Source: Chelydra serpentina (Eukaryota > Chordata > Testudines > Chelydridae). From it: a stretch of DNA of 64,000 nt. The notes beneath the pieces are model-generated. The model was not told the origin of the DNA, did not search any database, and saw nothing but the letters and a program-made list of their open reading frames with translations. A program made the position numbers and the translations under genes. The stretch is taken from positions 9,083,501 to 9,147,500 of the forward strand of contig JBAIAC010000057.1 in the NCBI GenBank assembly GCA_037349315.1, read 5' to 3'. Position 1 is the stretch's first letter. Each line of letters begins with the position of its first letter. This document shows positions 10,421 through 20,422 of the stretch, in pieces.

Positions 10421-13400
10421 GTAAGGGAAGCAGGGCAAGGGATGCACAGTGATCAGACAGCAGCACCTGATCTCCAAGGGCTTTGTGATCAGCCGAGCAC
10501 CTGACTTGAGCCATATGGGGGAGAGCTTCATGGCAGAGGGCAGGGTGGGAGGAGACACATAGTTAAGACTGGTTTGTGGACTATGTTCTGATGTGGTGAC
10601 ACCCTCCCCACCTATCAGCAGTCCATCGACCCCTCTGTTGGTATCAGTCCTTCCTCTGAAACACTTGTTCTGTGTCCGGTCACTTGGCACCTCTTCATTT
10701 CCAAACATGCCCCAGAATCTTCTGCCTCCTTTGGGGCCCGGGCCAAGATTCTGTGGTTTATCCAAGACCCAAAGGCATCCACTTCTGCAAGGAAATTTCC
10801 CTGTCGGAGAAGGGCAGGTCGTTGCCACTCTGCTTCTGAGGAGGTCACCAAGGTAACCCCGGTTCTATACTGGTGGCAGCCAGAGGAGACCACCAGTGTA
10901 GCTTCTACACAAGGCCCCAATGGACAGACACTTCATATGTGTGTCTGCTATGACCCTGCGGGGGAGCTCTGCAGGACAGACACAGAACTGTTAGTGGAGA
11001 TGGACGTTCCTTATTAAGGGGCTGATAAAAAAGGGCTGGGCTGGGGAGACCCCATCTGGCTGCTGGGCCTTTGGGACACAGCTGGGAAGGCATGAGGCTG
11101 AATATCACAGCGCCACTGGGAACAGGAGGGTTCTTGCCACAGGGCTCCTGGGGGTAGCAGGGGCAATGGCCCTTCCCCTGAAAGATGCTTCCTTCAGCTT
11201 TTAATGAGTGTCAGATGCAGATTTCTGGGGAAAGGGCAGAAAACCAGAAGTGAAAGGCCAGAGGTCAAAAACACCCAGGGCTGAATGGCATGGACCAATG
11301 CTCCCTTTCTGTTTGTGTGTGTTCAGGATGGAGCTGTAGCCACACAGCAAATTGGGGGAGGGAAGGGGTAATTTTCTCTAGTAAAAGCCCAGCGTTGTGA
11401 GATCGGTGACTGCTCAGGAAATGGCCAGACAGCCGAGCAAAGTCTCCCACAGCAGCTTTGCAGCCCAGAGGCGAGGCTCTTGTTAGCACCATGTAGCCTT
11501 CCCCTCCCACCCTGAGTTTGCAAGAGGGTTCCTCAGATATTTAATTTCCAGGGATTTCCTTTGCTCCTAGGCTGGCATCAGCATGGCTGCATGACAGTGC
11601 TGCCCCCCGGTGGTATTTTGAAGTATATTTCACAGGCTGGGAAAAGCGCTCTGAAGCCTGTTTACAGCCATCCATTTCTGATGAGTGACTTTTGCAAGGG
11701 GATTTACATCCATTTGGGGCATGCAAAATAAATCCAGAAAGGCCTTTTTTGTTTTGATATTTTTTTCCTCTTGGATTTGGTAATTTGATCATAGAGATGC
11801 AGGACTTACAATGGAAAATTGGACAAAAGCCAGAAAAATACACTGAAAGTAGGCTTGGCAGAATTTAATTTGTATCTTTTTATGATTTCAGTGGACAATA
11901 TTGATGTTTATTTTTAAGCATTTTTATTTATTTTAAATTTCCAGAGTTGTGCAAAATTAAGGGGCGGACAATGATTTAATGACAATTAACCCTGAGAGTC
12001 AAAAAGTTAAAGCCTTATAACTGTTAAAACACAAACTGTCAACATCACATGTCAAAATATACAAATATTGATATCTTTAAATCAAACTGGCAGGTTCTCA
12101 AGCAGCATTTTTCTTGACCTATCTGTACATTTTGATTACCAGTGGAAATAGGGTGACCAGATGTCCTGATTTTATAGGGACAGTCCCGATTTTTGGGTCT
12201 TTTTCTTATATAGGCTCTTATTACCCCCCCACCCCCTGTCCCGATTTTTCACACTTGCTGTCTGGTCACCCTAAGTGGAAATATTTTTTCATCAGTTTGG
12301 GTGTGTACAGAGAAATCGATGTTTACTGATCATCTAATTCTTCCAAGCCTAACTAAAAGGGAGGCGAAACGTGATGTACCGTCCATGTGTCCAGTACACA
12401 CTCTACTCCTGAGGGAATTCTGCACACAAAAAATTAAAATTCTGCACCTAAAAATTAAGCACACAACATTTTAAAATTCTGCAAATGTTATTTGTCAGTA
12501 AATAAATGTGGGTCCAGCATAGCAGTGGGGAGCACAGCCCACTGGTGGCATTGAGGTGGGAGATCACCCTGAAGCCCCCACCTCCCCCAGAACAGGGACT
12601 CGGCAGTGAGGCTGCACCTGACCCTGACACGGTGCAAGGGCTGGGCCTGCCCCAGAAACACCCCAGCGCCCTACCCCTCCGGGCCAGGTGCGCCAAATGT
12701 GGGTGGGCAGGCTCAGCCCAGCAGGATCCAAGTGTGGAAGGCAGAGCCGTAACTAGGAATTTCTGCGCCCGAGGCAGGGGCACAGAAATTCCTAGGGGCT
12801 CTTACCCTCCGCCGAATTGCCACCGAAGCCGCAGCACCGGCGGACCTCCCACAGGCAAGCGGAAGCGGCTTCGGCGGCAGTTCGGCGGAGGGTATTTTTA
12901 GCAGTCGCCGAAGCCGCTTCCGCTTACCTGCGGGAGGTCCGCCGGTGTGTGTGGAGAAGGCCCCCTCCGCCGAATTGCCGCTGAAGCCGCGGCACCGGCG
13001 GACCTCCCGCAGGTAAGCGGAAGCGGCTTCAGCAGCAGGGCTTTTACGCCCCTGCCAGCAGTGCGCCCCAAGGTGAGTGCCTCACTCGCCTCACCCTCGT
13101 TACGGCCCTAGTGGAGGGGCTTAGTGGGGGGGGGAATCCAGGTGTGGGGTGAAAGGTTTCTGTGTGGGGCAATCGGGGTGTGTGCGGCTCAGTGGGAGAT
13201 TTAAATCACGGGCTCGTTGGGGTGTGCAGGGGCAATGGGACTCTGCAGGGGATCCAGGTGAAAATGGTTGGGGCTCAGCCGGGTCTGGGTGTGGGGAGAC
13301 GGGGCTCGGCAGGGGGGGTCTGGGTGCGGGGGGCTCCGGGTTCTGAAGGAGTGGGGTTGATGGGGTGGGGATCCAGGTGCAGCTGCTTGGGGATCAGTGG

Positions 13401-14472
13401 AATGGGGGGTCTGGGTGTGGGGGGCTCATCGGAGGGGTCCAGGCGTAGGGGGTAGGGCTTGTCAGGGTGAGGGTTCGATGGGCCTGCTTAACGGGGGAGC
13501 CCCAGCTGCTGCCAAGGGGACGCCACAAGACAGGCTCCTGCTTCCCCCCGCGATTCCCCTATCCTCTTTTCTTCTCCATCCCTGTCCCCTCACTCCTATA
13601 GTCCCCCCTTCCTTCTCCATCCCCACTCCCTCCCTCATTTCCCCTACCACTTCTTACTCCCAGCACACAGAAGGGGAGGATGACTGGCACTAGGACCCAG
13701 GGGGCAGTGTCCAGCTTCAGAGTCAGCTGAGCGACCGCTTGCTGAAATGGGGGGTGGGGGCATTGGCATGTAACCCCATGTGCCCCCCATGCCCCATCTC
13801 TGCTTGGGGGGGCCAATCCCCCCCCAAAACTGCACCCCTGTTGTCCCCCCTCCCCTTCCTGGTGACTTAGCTATTTTCTACAGGCGGGCAGTCACTCGGC
13901 ACACCCCAACCCCCCAGGAGTAACTCTCCTGGATGGACTCAGAACTAGTCAGCTCTCTCTCACAGGCTCTATATTGTTCCTAGAGATGTTCCTCCACTTT
14001 TGGAGCAGGAGGATGAGAGTTCTGTCCCAGTCTGATGACCACAACGTCTCCATAGCTGCATTACCCCAGTAATGGGGACACCAGTCAGGCCTGGGACACC
14101 AGCTGGTTCTCCCCACCTGCGGGTCCCATGTGCTGCAGCTCATGCTCAGGGCGTAACAAGGTGAGGCAGCTTTAAACAGCACTGGCCGTTGGAATGACCC
14201 TACCCTAACACACTGATTTCTCTCCCTGGATCCCCGTCTCTCCCCTTCCTCCTCCTAGATGCTACAACTGTGGTGGGCTGGACCATCATGCCAAAGAATG
14301 CAAGCTGCCACCGCAGCCGAAGAAATGCCACTTCTGCCAGAGCATCACCCACATGGTTGCCAACTGCCCCGTCAAAGCACAGCAATCGCCCGGCTCTCAG
14401 GGAAAGCCCGCCTACTTCCGGGAGGAAGAAGAAATGCACAGCTCGTCCCTTCTTCCTGAAACCAGAGAATGA
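10236..14472 (+). CDS. LIN28A: LIN28A, 3' coding part (two exons, N-terminus outside window)
   Basis: LIN28A is an RNA-binding protein that blocks let-7 precursor processing and promotes TUT4/7 uridylation. Two exons are visible, 10236-10420 and 14259-14472, joined within an Arg codon (AG/A) by GT-AG sites. They give 132 residues. The first exon starts SKLHMEGFRSLKEG and carries the second half of the cold-shock domain (FTFKK, GPGGVFCIG) and the basic linker RRPKGKNLQKRRSKGD. The second holds both CCHC zinc knuckles, beginning CYNCGGLDHHAKEC and CHFCQSITHMVANC, and ends in an acidic tail before TGA at 14470-14472. The match to vertebrate LIN28A is close along the whole length; the paralogue LIN28B has a much longer C-terminal tail, which is absent. 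The C-terminal Ser-Pro of human LIN28A reads Ser-Ser here. Residues before Ser-Lys-Leu-His are missing only because the window starts too late. Confidence 0.97.
12149..12273. mobile_element. 125-bp hAT MITE with perfect target duplication
   Basis: Inverted ends TAGGGTGACCAGA and TCTGGTCACCCTA, flanked on both sides by AGTGGAAA (12141-12148 and 12274-12281). It lies in LIN28A intron 3. Confidence 0.9.
12406..12500. repeat. Dispersed repeat with GAATTCTGC end
   Basis: CTCCTGAGGGAATTCTGCAC starts a short AT-rich segment. The same terminus, as an imperfect inverted repeat, bounds the larger element at 60866-61766. Only part of the element is recognisable here. Confidence 0.5.
12732..13112. repeat. 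GC-rich element with internal direct and inverted copies
   Basis: The ends GAGCCGTAACTAG and GTTACGGCCCTA are imperfect inverted repeats. Inside, a block of about 60 bp around CCGGCGGACCTCCC appears in plus orientation near 12818-12888 and 12978-13040, and in reverse near 12903-12946. The arrangement can fold into large hairpins. Family unknown; probably a DNA-transposon derivative. Confidence 0.6.
14259..14472 (+). CDS. LIN28A: LIN28A terminal coding exon (CCHC zinc knuckles, stop)
   Basis: Acceptor CTCCTAG precedes 14259. The exon completes the split Arg codon, then encodes two C-x2-C-x4-H-x4-C knuckles and an EEEE-containing tail to TGA at 14470-14472. Confidence 0.97.
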
Positions 14473-15725
14473 TGGTGGGGCATTGGCGGGTGGGGGAGAG
14501 ATTTCCATCAGGATCAAAAGGCTTCAGCAAAGGATCGGTCAGCAAAGGGGGAGCAGCGAGCAGTCTCTGCCGTCATGATGTAGGGGGGTTGGTGTAAAGA
14601 AGGGATGGGTGGGAGGGTGGCAGCTCAGATTGTAGGATAAAACCTGCCAGGCGATGGCGCTGGTATCTGGACAGAGGGACTGGGATGGCTGTATGTTGGC
14701 TACAAAATCCCAGCACAGATCTCATCCCCCACACACACTTTGAGTGGGAAGAACCCGGTTACCCCTCTGTCCAGATGCCCATCTCCAAAAGTAGGAGAGG
14801 GCGCAACCCCGGAACCCTGTACCTAACCACTTCCTCCAGCCAAAAGCCAGGTGCCGCTCTAGTTTCTTTCCCTGTGTTTGGTGATTTTTGTGTTTTTAAA
14901 CAAACCTTCCCAATAGGGTTTGTGGGTCATTTTGGGTGGAGCAGGACCGGTGCCTCCATCCTAGCAGGAGAACAGAGACCGGTTCTCAATGGCAAGCTAG
15001 AAACTAGTGAGCAATCTGTTCTTGCTAGACACAGGCCAGCCCAATGGATCTCGCCCAGGATTGCTGCTTGCCCAGGAATCTCCACTGTCCCGCATTTTTC
15101 AGACCTGCCGGGGAACGGTGGAGCAGCACGCCCCCTGCAGGGGAATGGTGGAACAGCATGCTTATCTTGAATTAAGTGTTAGCTGGCCCTGAAATAATTG
15201 GGAAGAGCCTCTTTATTTACTTAAGGCTTTTGATGCCGAGCGTTTTGTAGCATTGCTGGGACCTGCTCCTCTCTGAAGGCCCTTAGTTTCAGAGCCACCC
15301 AGACTTCATATCCCTCTCCTCTCCCGGTTTGTGGGGGAGGCGAAGGAGTTGAGGGTAGAAGCTGGGCTTTCTATGTCCCCAAATTAGCATGAAAAGGCCT
15401 TTTTCTAGAGGCCAATCCTGGGCTTTCTAAAATGATTTGAGTGGGTTTGGCCCTGGGCTCCTAGCATTTAACTAGACTCAGGGTTTCTTTAATTGTAGGC
15501 CACTGTAATGTAATGCTAACTTTTTTAAAAGTCTAGCTATATTAGCAAGAGACAGATCAAAGACACACATGGCCTGGTTGGAAGGAAACCATGGCGACAT
15601 CAAAATTGTAACAAATGGGGCAGATGCAAAATTCGGGGGAGGAGTTCTTCCAGCCCTGCCAGAATCTGCTGCCCTGGTCTGCCACTCGCTGACCGTCAGC
15701 GTGGACACACGAGCGGTAGCATTTG

Positions 15726-15904
15726 GGGGGAGGGATAGCTCAGTGGTTTGAGCATTGGCCTGCTAAACCCAGGGTTGTGAGTTCAATCCTTGAGGGGGCC
15801 ATTTGGGGATATGGGACAAAAATTGGGGATTGGTCCTGCTTTGAGCAGGGGGTTGGACTAGATGACCTCCTAAGGTCCCTTCCAACCCTGATATTCTATG
15901 ATTC
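15726..15904 (+). mobile_element. Turtle-type tRNA-derived SINE with CR1-like tail
   Basis: The 5' part is tRNA-like, with an A box (TAGCTCAGTGG) and a B box (GAGTTCAATCC). The 3' part (GATGACCTCC, then TCCAACCCTGATATTCTATGA) resembles the 3' end of CR1 LINEs. This is the layout of the Cry I type SINEs of cryptodiran turtles, which are thought to be mobilised by CR1. It lies inside the LIN28A 3'UTR in sense orientation. Confidence 0.85.
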
Positions 15905-16104
15905 CCTCAGTGGCAGGAGCCATGGGAAGCACGTGTCTTGGAATAGATCATGGTGGGTCCTCATTTCCCAGGAGCTGCAAATGCAGGGTCCGACAGAGGA
16001 AGAAGCCATATTTTCCTTCCCCCCCCTCCCCCACACACACTGTTTTTAAAGCCATCACAGTTGAGAGCACCTACAGTGGAATATATTTAATGTAGCCCTG
16101 TGCC

Positions 16105-16178
16105 TACAGGGGCTGATCTAGAGCACAATGAAATCAGTGGGAGTCTTCCCATTGACTTCAATGGACTTTGGATCAGCC
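16105..16178. repeat. Short dispersed repeat with inverted ends
   Basis: The ends GGGCTGATC and GATCAGCC are near-inverted, and the interior has the palindrome CATTGACTTCAATG. A related copy in the opposite orientation lies at 18157-18229. This is a common sauropsid repeat pattern; I cannot name the family. Confidence 0.5.
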
Positions 16179-16645
16179 GTATACTGTATACAATTTGCTT
16201 CTGTTCCTCCCTTTAGTAGGGCCCAATCCTCCAGTCCATATGTATCTGTAATGCCCTTTTTTGAGGATAAGGGCTGCAGGCTTGGTCCTCTCCTTTCCTG
16301 TAGGAACAGGGTGACCTTCTGTCAGTTAAAAGCTGCTGCCTTCTCTCCCCACTTTGTCTTCCCCCACCCCTCTATTCTGCCTTTATTTATTTGTTCCCGT
16401 GGACAGCTGCCCTTGCAATGCAAGGCCCCCCCCACCCCACCCGACCCCATCCGTGCTGAAGCCGACGTGATGTGAAACCTGCACTAGGACGTGCGCGTAT
16501 GACGTATCTTTGGGTTTGTTTGTCGTCTTTGTTTTTTTTAATATAAATATTCTGGTTTTTTTGTATTTTTGTATATTTTAATCTTAAAGCGAGAAAGAGA
16601 GAGGGGACATAACTACTGCAACTTATTCTCAGGTATTTGAGCAAT

Positions 16646-16653
16646 CTCAGGGA
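16646..16653 (+). promoter_or_regulatory. LIN28A: miR-125 seed match in LIN28A 3'UTR
   Basis: CTCAGGGA is an 8-mer match to the miR-125/lin-4 seed. LIN28A mRNAs of vertebrates are known miR-125 targets, and the site lies 112 bp before a let-7 seed match. Function is inferred from the seed and the gene. Confidence 0.75.
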
Positions 16654-16757
16654 TGAACAGCCTCTGCTGCTCCAGTGCTGGACGGAGTGGAATTTTGTTG
16701 TTTTGGGGTTTTTTTAACAGCACAGACAGAACAAAGTTTGTATTTTAAACTGTAGGT

Positions 16758-16764
16758 CTACCTC
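16758..16764 (+). promoter_or_regulatory. LIN28A: let-7 seed match in LIN28A 3'UTR
   Basis: CTACCTC is a 7-mer let-7 seed match. let-7 repression of LIN28A closes the known LIN28/let-7 double-negative loop. Confidence 0.7.
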
Positions 16765-18156
16765 GCTGGATGTTCGTCAGGTGGACTGATTATTTTTAAA
16801 ACTGTATTTGTAATAGATTCTCTTCTCCCTCTCACTGTATTTACATGGAACTTGGGACTTTATGTCTGCGGGTGGTTAAAGAGAAGTCAGTCAATGTTGC
16901 AGAGGAGGGTACAGCCGCCTGTATCTGTATTTTGGACTCCAAATTCCCTCCCAGCCTGGCCATGTTCCCATCTCCCCTCCCCACTCCTGTCCATTCTCAA
17001 CTCCACTCACTGGCTGGAAACATTCCTGTCTCCCTAGTTTTTGCCCCAGTCCAATTTTTGATGACTACCGTCACTCATTGTTCTGTCTCCCCGGTCTCTT
17101 TGCTGGTGACTTCCTCCTGCTGTAGACACTGGGGTGGTCTAGATCCCCAGTGACTTAGCTCAGTGCCCAACTTCAGATCAGAAATGGGGGGCAATGACTG
17201 ATTGGATGTCATTCCAGCACGAAGCAGGGGAGGGGGTGTTTAATCTGGATTGGATAAGGAAGCCTGCTGCCCTTGCACCTGGTTATTCCTCTCTCTGAGA
17301 GAGCAAGAGCCTTTTGGTGCATATATTCAGGTCCTAAACGGTCCTATAACATAAATACCATATAACATAAGGTCCTATAACATAAATACCTTCTTTAAAA
17401 ACTCCTTTTTCACTGCATGGCTGTGAAATGTTGGCTGTGCGGTTCTCACCTCCTTACCCCCACCTGGACTGTTTGCATTTCTAGGAAACCTGCAGTGTAA
17501 CCAGACTAAATGTTGCAATGCTTACTCTCCACAAGAGGAGGCCCTTCTGGTCCAACCATCTCTACCTAGTGTTAATGTGCTTTGACTCTAGCACCTCCTT
17601 GGGGGAAGTGACTGGAGCTGGGCACGTAACGTGTGCTGCAAGAGTTCCCAAAGCCAGCCCTATCATCCAAATTTGTAGCAGCTTCAGGTACAATTGCTCC
17701 CCTTTTCTCTTCCCTGCCCACCCCCCACCCTGCTTCTCCCCTCTCCACTCTCCTCAAATGCTAGCCAACAATTGCTGGGTGGGACTATGGAGTCCTGTCC
17801 TTGGGCCAGGAGCTGTTACACTCTTGTGTGCTCTGCAGCCACGGGGCCTGGCCGTACCGCCCCTCCCCAGTACAGGATAATGCTGACACGGTGGTATGTT
17901 TCAGAATGTATGTGTAGTTTCCACTATAAGTTTTAGGTAGTAATAGAATAGATTTAGATCAGGGCAGGAAATGTCGAGAATGGAAGATTAGAGATCTCTC
18001 TAACAGGCACCAGGTGGCGATTAGGGGGAATAAGAGGCACTTCTTAAGATTTTCCCCCTCCGAGGCTTCCCTCTGCTGCTGGGATATGAATTTGGAGAGC
18101 AGGAGCGCTTAAAACAGTTGGAATGAAATGCTCACCTCTTAGAACTACTATCCATG

Positions 18157-18229
18157 GGGCTGATCCAGCTCCCATTTAAGTTGATGGCATAACTTCCCTT
18201 CTATGGGAGATAAATCAGGGCCCAAATGA
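18157..18229. repeat. Second copy of the short inverted-end repeat
   Basis: It begins GGGGCTGATCCAGCTCCCAT and ends ATCAGGGCCC. It is related to the 16105-16178 repeat and also lies in the LIN28A 3'UTR. Confidence 0.4.
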
Positions 18230-18600
18230 AAAAGCGGGGGCTAGGAAGCATTGGGTTTGTAACACGCTGCCCTGCTAAATCGTTGTGAAAAGTGACTAGC
18301 CTGGTCAGAAAATGTACTTGCCTGCCTTTAGCAAGTCAGATATTTATTGTGGTAATGAACAATTAGCCTCGCAAGGCTCCTTAACACACACTGTTATAAC
18401 CCTGGTACACACGAGAGCCGCCTAGATGAGATGCCAGTCTCCGATGTTGCCTGTAGCTAAGCTTGGTGGGCAGAGGGAAGGAAGCTCTCGTGCTGGCTTT
18501 CTGCCCTGCTGCAGTAGTGAGTGTGGTGAAGTGGTGATGGCCCTTTTGAGGGGAAAAAAAGGAAGTTTGGTTTTTAAATAGCTATGGGATCTATACAAAT

Positions 18601-18608
18601 CTACCTCA
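18601..18608 (+). promoter_or_regulatory. LIN28A: let-7 8-mer seed match, distal LIN28A 3'UTR
   Basis: CTACCTCA is a full 8-mer let-7 site. It counts only if the UTR extends this far, which the AATAAA at 19848 would allow. Confidence 0.5.
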
Positions 18609-18888
18609 GGATAACTTCTCTGTCTGAACGGGGTAAATGCAATAGAATGCATTGGGTTGTGTGCCTCTAACCCTGGGTTCCAGTACCCCTGTGCGACCCA
18701 CAGAGGGAACTGCTGACCATCCTTTGGCACCTTAGGTGTGCCAATGGGTAAATGCTGCCCCTTCTAGTTTTGTATCTGTCTTGAAGAATTGTGTAGAACT
18801 TTATCAGTTTGGTGATTTGCTAGGTGTCTAGTATGTGTAAATATCTATGTAAATCTCTCCACTTTCTTTCAATGTTCTCCTTGATTAT

Positions 18889-18896
18889 TGTTTACA
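18889..18896 (+). promoter_or_regulatory. LIN28A: miR-30 8-mer seed match, distal LIN28A 3'UTR
   Basis: TGTTTACA is an 8-mer match to the miR-30 seed. miR-30 has been reported to act on LIN28A in mammals. It is a seed match only. Confidence 0.45.
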
Positions 18897-19389
18897 AACT
18901 TAAAAAAAAAATAGCCAAAGCATCTGATGGGTTTTTGGACCAGGGAGATGGGATCCTCTCTGTATGCTCTGCCTGCGCAGGGAGGTGACTTAGGTAACCA
19001 GCCCCCTCCTGGGTTCTGGTGAGAAAGTGAATCATAAAGCCCTCAGGTTTTCTGCTGTCAATAGAGCAAATTGCCTCCCAAGAAAACAGTGATTGATTTG
19101 TAAGGGGAAGCCACACTAGAGAAGATGGAATTTTTCAATATTCAATTGCGTCTTCTCCTTTTTTCTGTGGTTTGCAGTATCCTTTGCCACGTACATTACA
19201 CTACTCTATGTACCTCCATCTGCAGACTGAAGATCTTTGTTGTGGCTTTTTCCATTCCTTGATGATGATCTTGCAGATAAATTGCTGCAAGAGACTTACT
19301 GTCATCACCTCCTCTGCTCGTGCATGGTTTGCAGGCAATGGACGCTATGCATTATGGGACAGCAGGTAGACTATGCCAGGCTCTCTTTG

Positions 19390-19470
19390 AGCTAGGAACT
19401 GAACCCAGGTCTGCCCTGTCCACTAATCATCCTTCTTACACAAGCTCTAAGTATCAGTCCTATCCAAAAA
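19390..19470. repeat. Repeat segment duplicated at 20342-20422
   Basis: About 80 bp (GGAACTGAACCC, AGGTCTGCCCTGTCC, ATCATCCTTCTTAC) occurs here and again at 20342-20422 with few changes. The second copy sits at the edge of a minus-strand MIR-like segment, so both are probably MIR-type SINE pieces. Confidence 0.5.
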
Positions 19471-19847
19471 TATAGGAGCATTTGAATGTTAGGGGGATAA
19501 AATATCCCTGGAGGGATGATTCTCCCCTGGTGCAAAAACTTGGGAGTCAAGTGGCCACAAGATTGTCTACTGTCAGACGGAAGAATGTAACTCCATGTTT
19601 ACTGCTAGCAACCAAAGCTTGTTTGTGTCAAACTCTTGAATTTTTATGAAGTGGGAAGGGGTGGGAGGGAGGGAGTAAGAGGGTGAATGTGTACGATTTT
19701 TGGGGTTGTCTGAACTGCAGGACTCTGCTTTTTGGAGAGCAGATTTCCTGCTGAAATGTCTGCAGTGAGATCAAAAATTCTCACTGCATTTTTCTCTCCT
19801 TTTCATTTTTGTACTAATCATGCAAAATGTTTGATTTTTTTCTGCAA

Positions 19848-19853
19848 AATAAA
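19848..19853 (+). terminator. LIN28A: Candidate LIN28A polyadenylation signal
   Basis: First AATAAA on the plus strand after the LIN28A stop codon, in a T-rich context. It would end the mRNA near 19870. Confidence 0.5.
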
Positions 19854-19954
19854 GAATATGGGTAATGGCGGCTGGTGCTTTCCCTTTCATTACCAGAGAT
19901 CTGTCATGTTGAGAAGCATGTTCCCAAAGCTACAGACACTACCTGAATGATAAC

Positions 19955-20420
19955 TGGCTCCCGGAGCAGAGGCCTGGGACTCAGGAATTCTTGGTTCTGT
20001 TCCACAGTGACTTAGTTACTTATCTTACTTACCTCATCACTGTGGTATTTGAGCACTAAAGCTGCTCCATGCCAGCGGAAGAGTGTCTCCCACCAACATA
20101 GTGCTGCCCACACTGGCACTTTTGTCAGCGAAACTGTTGTCGGTCAGGGGTGTGTTGTTTTTTTTCCACATCCCTGACCAACAAAGGTTTTGCCGACAAA
20201 AGTGCTAGTGTGGACAAAGCCTAATTGCTCTTATCCTCCTAATGCCTTCTGAAGGAAGGAAATGTCAACCCCATTTTACAGATAAGAAACAAGGGTACAG
20301 TAGATTAAGTGACTTTCCCAAAGCAGCACAGAAAATGTGAGCCAGGAACTGAACCCCAGGTCTGCCCTGTCCATTAATCATCCTTCTTACGCAAGCTCTT
20401 AGCATCACTCCCCTCCACAA
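19955..20420. repeat. MIR-like segments flanking a MITE
   Basis: CCTGGGACTCAGGAATTCTT (plus) precedes, and CCCCATTTTACAGATAAGAA with GTGACTTTCCCAAAG (minus) follows, a hairpin MITE at 20060-20225. These are typical MIR core segments. Confidence 0.55.
20060..20225. mobile_element. Hairpin MITE
   Basis: The arms CCACACTGGCACTTTTGTC and GACAAAAGTGCTAGTGTGG are inverted, with inner arms GTCAGGGGTGTG and CATCCCTGAC around a T-rich loop. The right end reads AGTGTGGACAAAGCCTA. It is a known style of turtle DNA-transposon derivative; I cannot give a family name. Confidence 0.65.
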
Positions 20421-20422
20421 AT

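Larger units (their letters stand above)
10421..14258 (+). other. LIN28A: LIN28A intron 3
   Basis: GT-AG intron of 3.8 kb. It contains a 125-bp hAT MITE, part of a repeat with an imperfect TIR starting near 12406, and a GC-rich repeat with internal inverted copies (all listed). About 11850-12110 is AT-rich and 13120-13900 is G- or C-rich low-complexity sequence. No further gene was seen. Confidence 0.85.
14473..19870 (+). other. LIN28A: LIN28A 3'UTR (3' end uncertain)
   Basis: The region after the stop holds known-type regulatory seed matches: miR-125 at 16646, let-7 at 16758 and 18601, miR-30 at 18889 and a 7-mer for miR-9 at 19611. The first canonical AATAAA on this strand is at 19848-19853, which would give a 5.4-kb UTR. 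The human UTR is about 3.3 kb, so an earlier, non-canonical end near 18.9 kb is possible. A turtle SINE and two short dispersed repeats lie inside. There is no coding evidence in this stretch. Confidence 0.65.

Noticed and set aside
15733..15800. tRNA gene suggested by A and B boxes
   Set aside because: The head continues into a CR1-like tail, has a second copy at 54555, and does not close a good tRNA cloverleaf by eye. It is a SINE.
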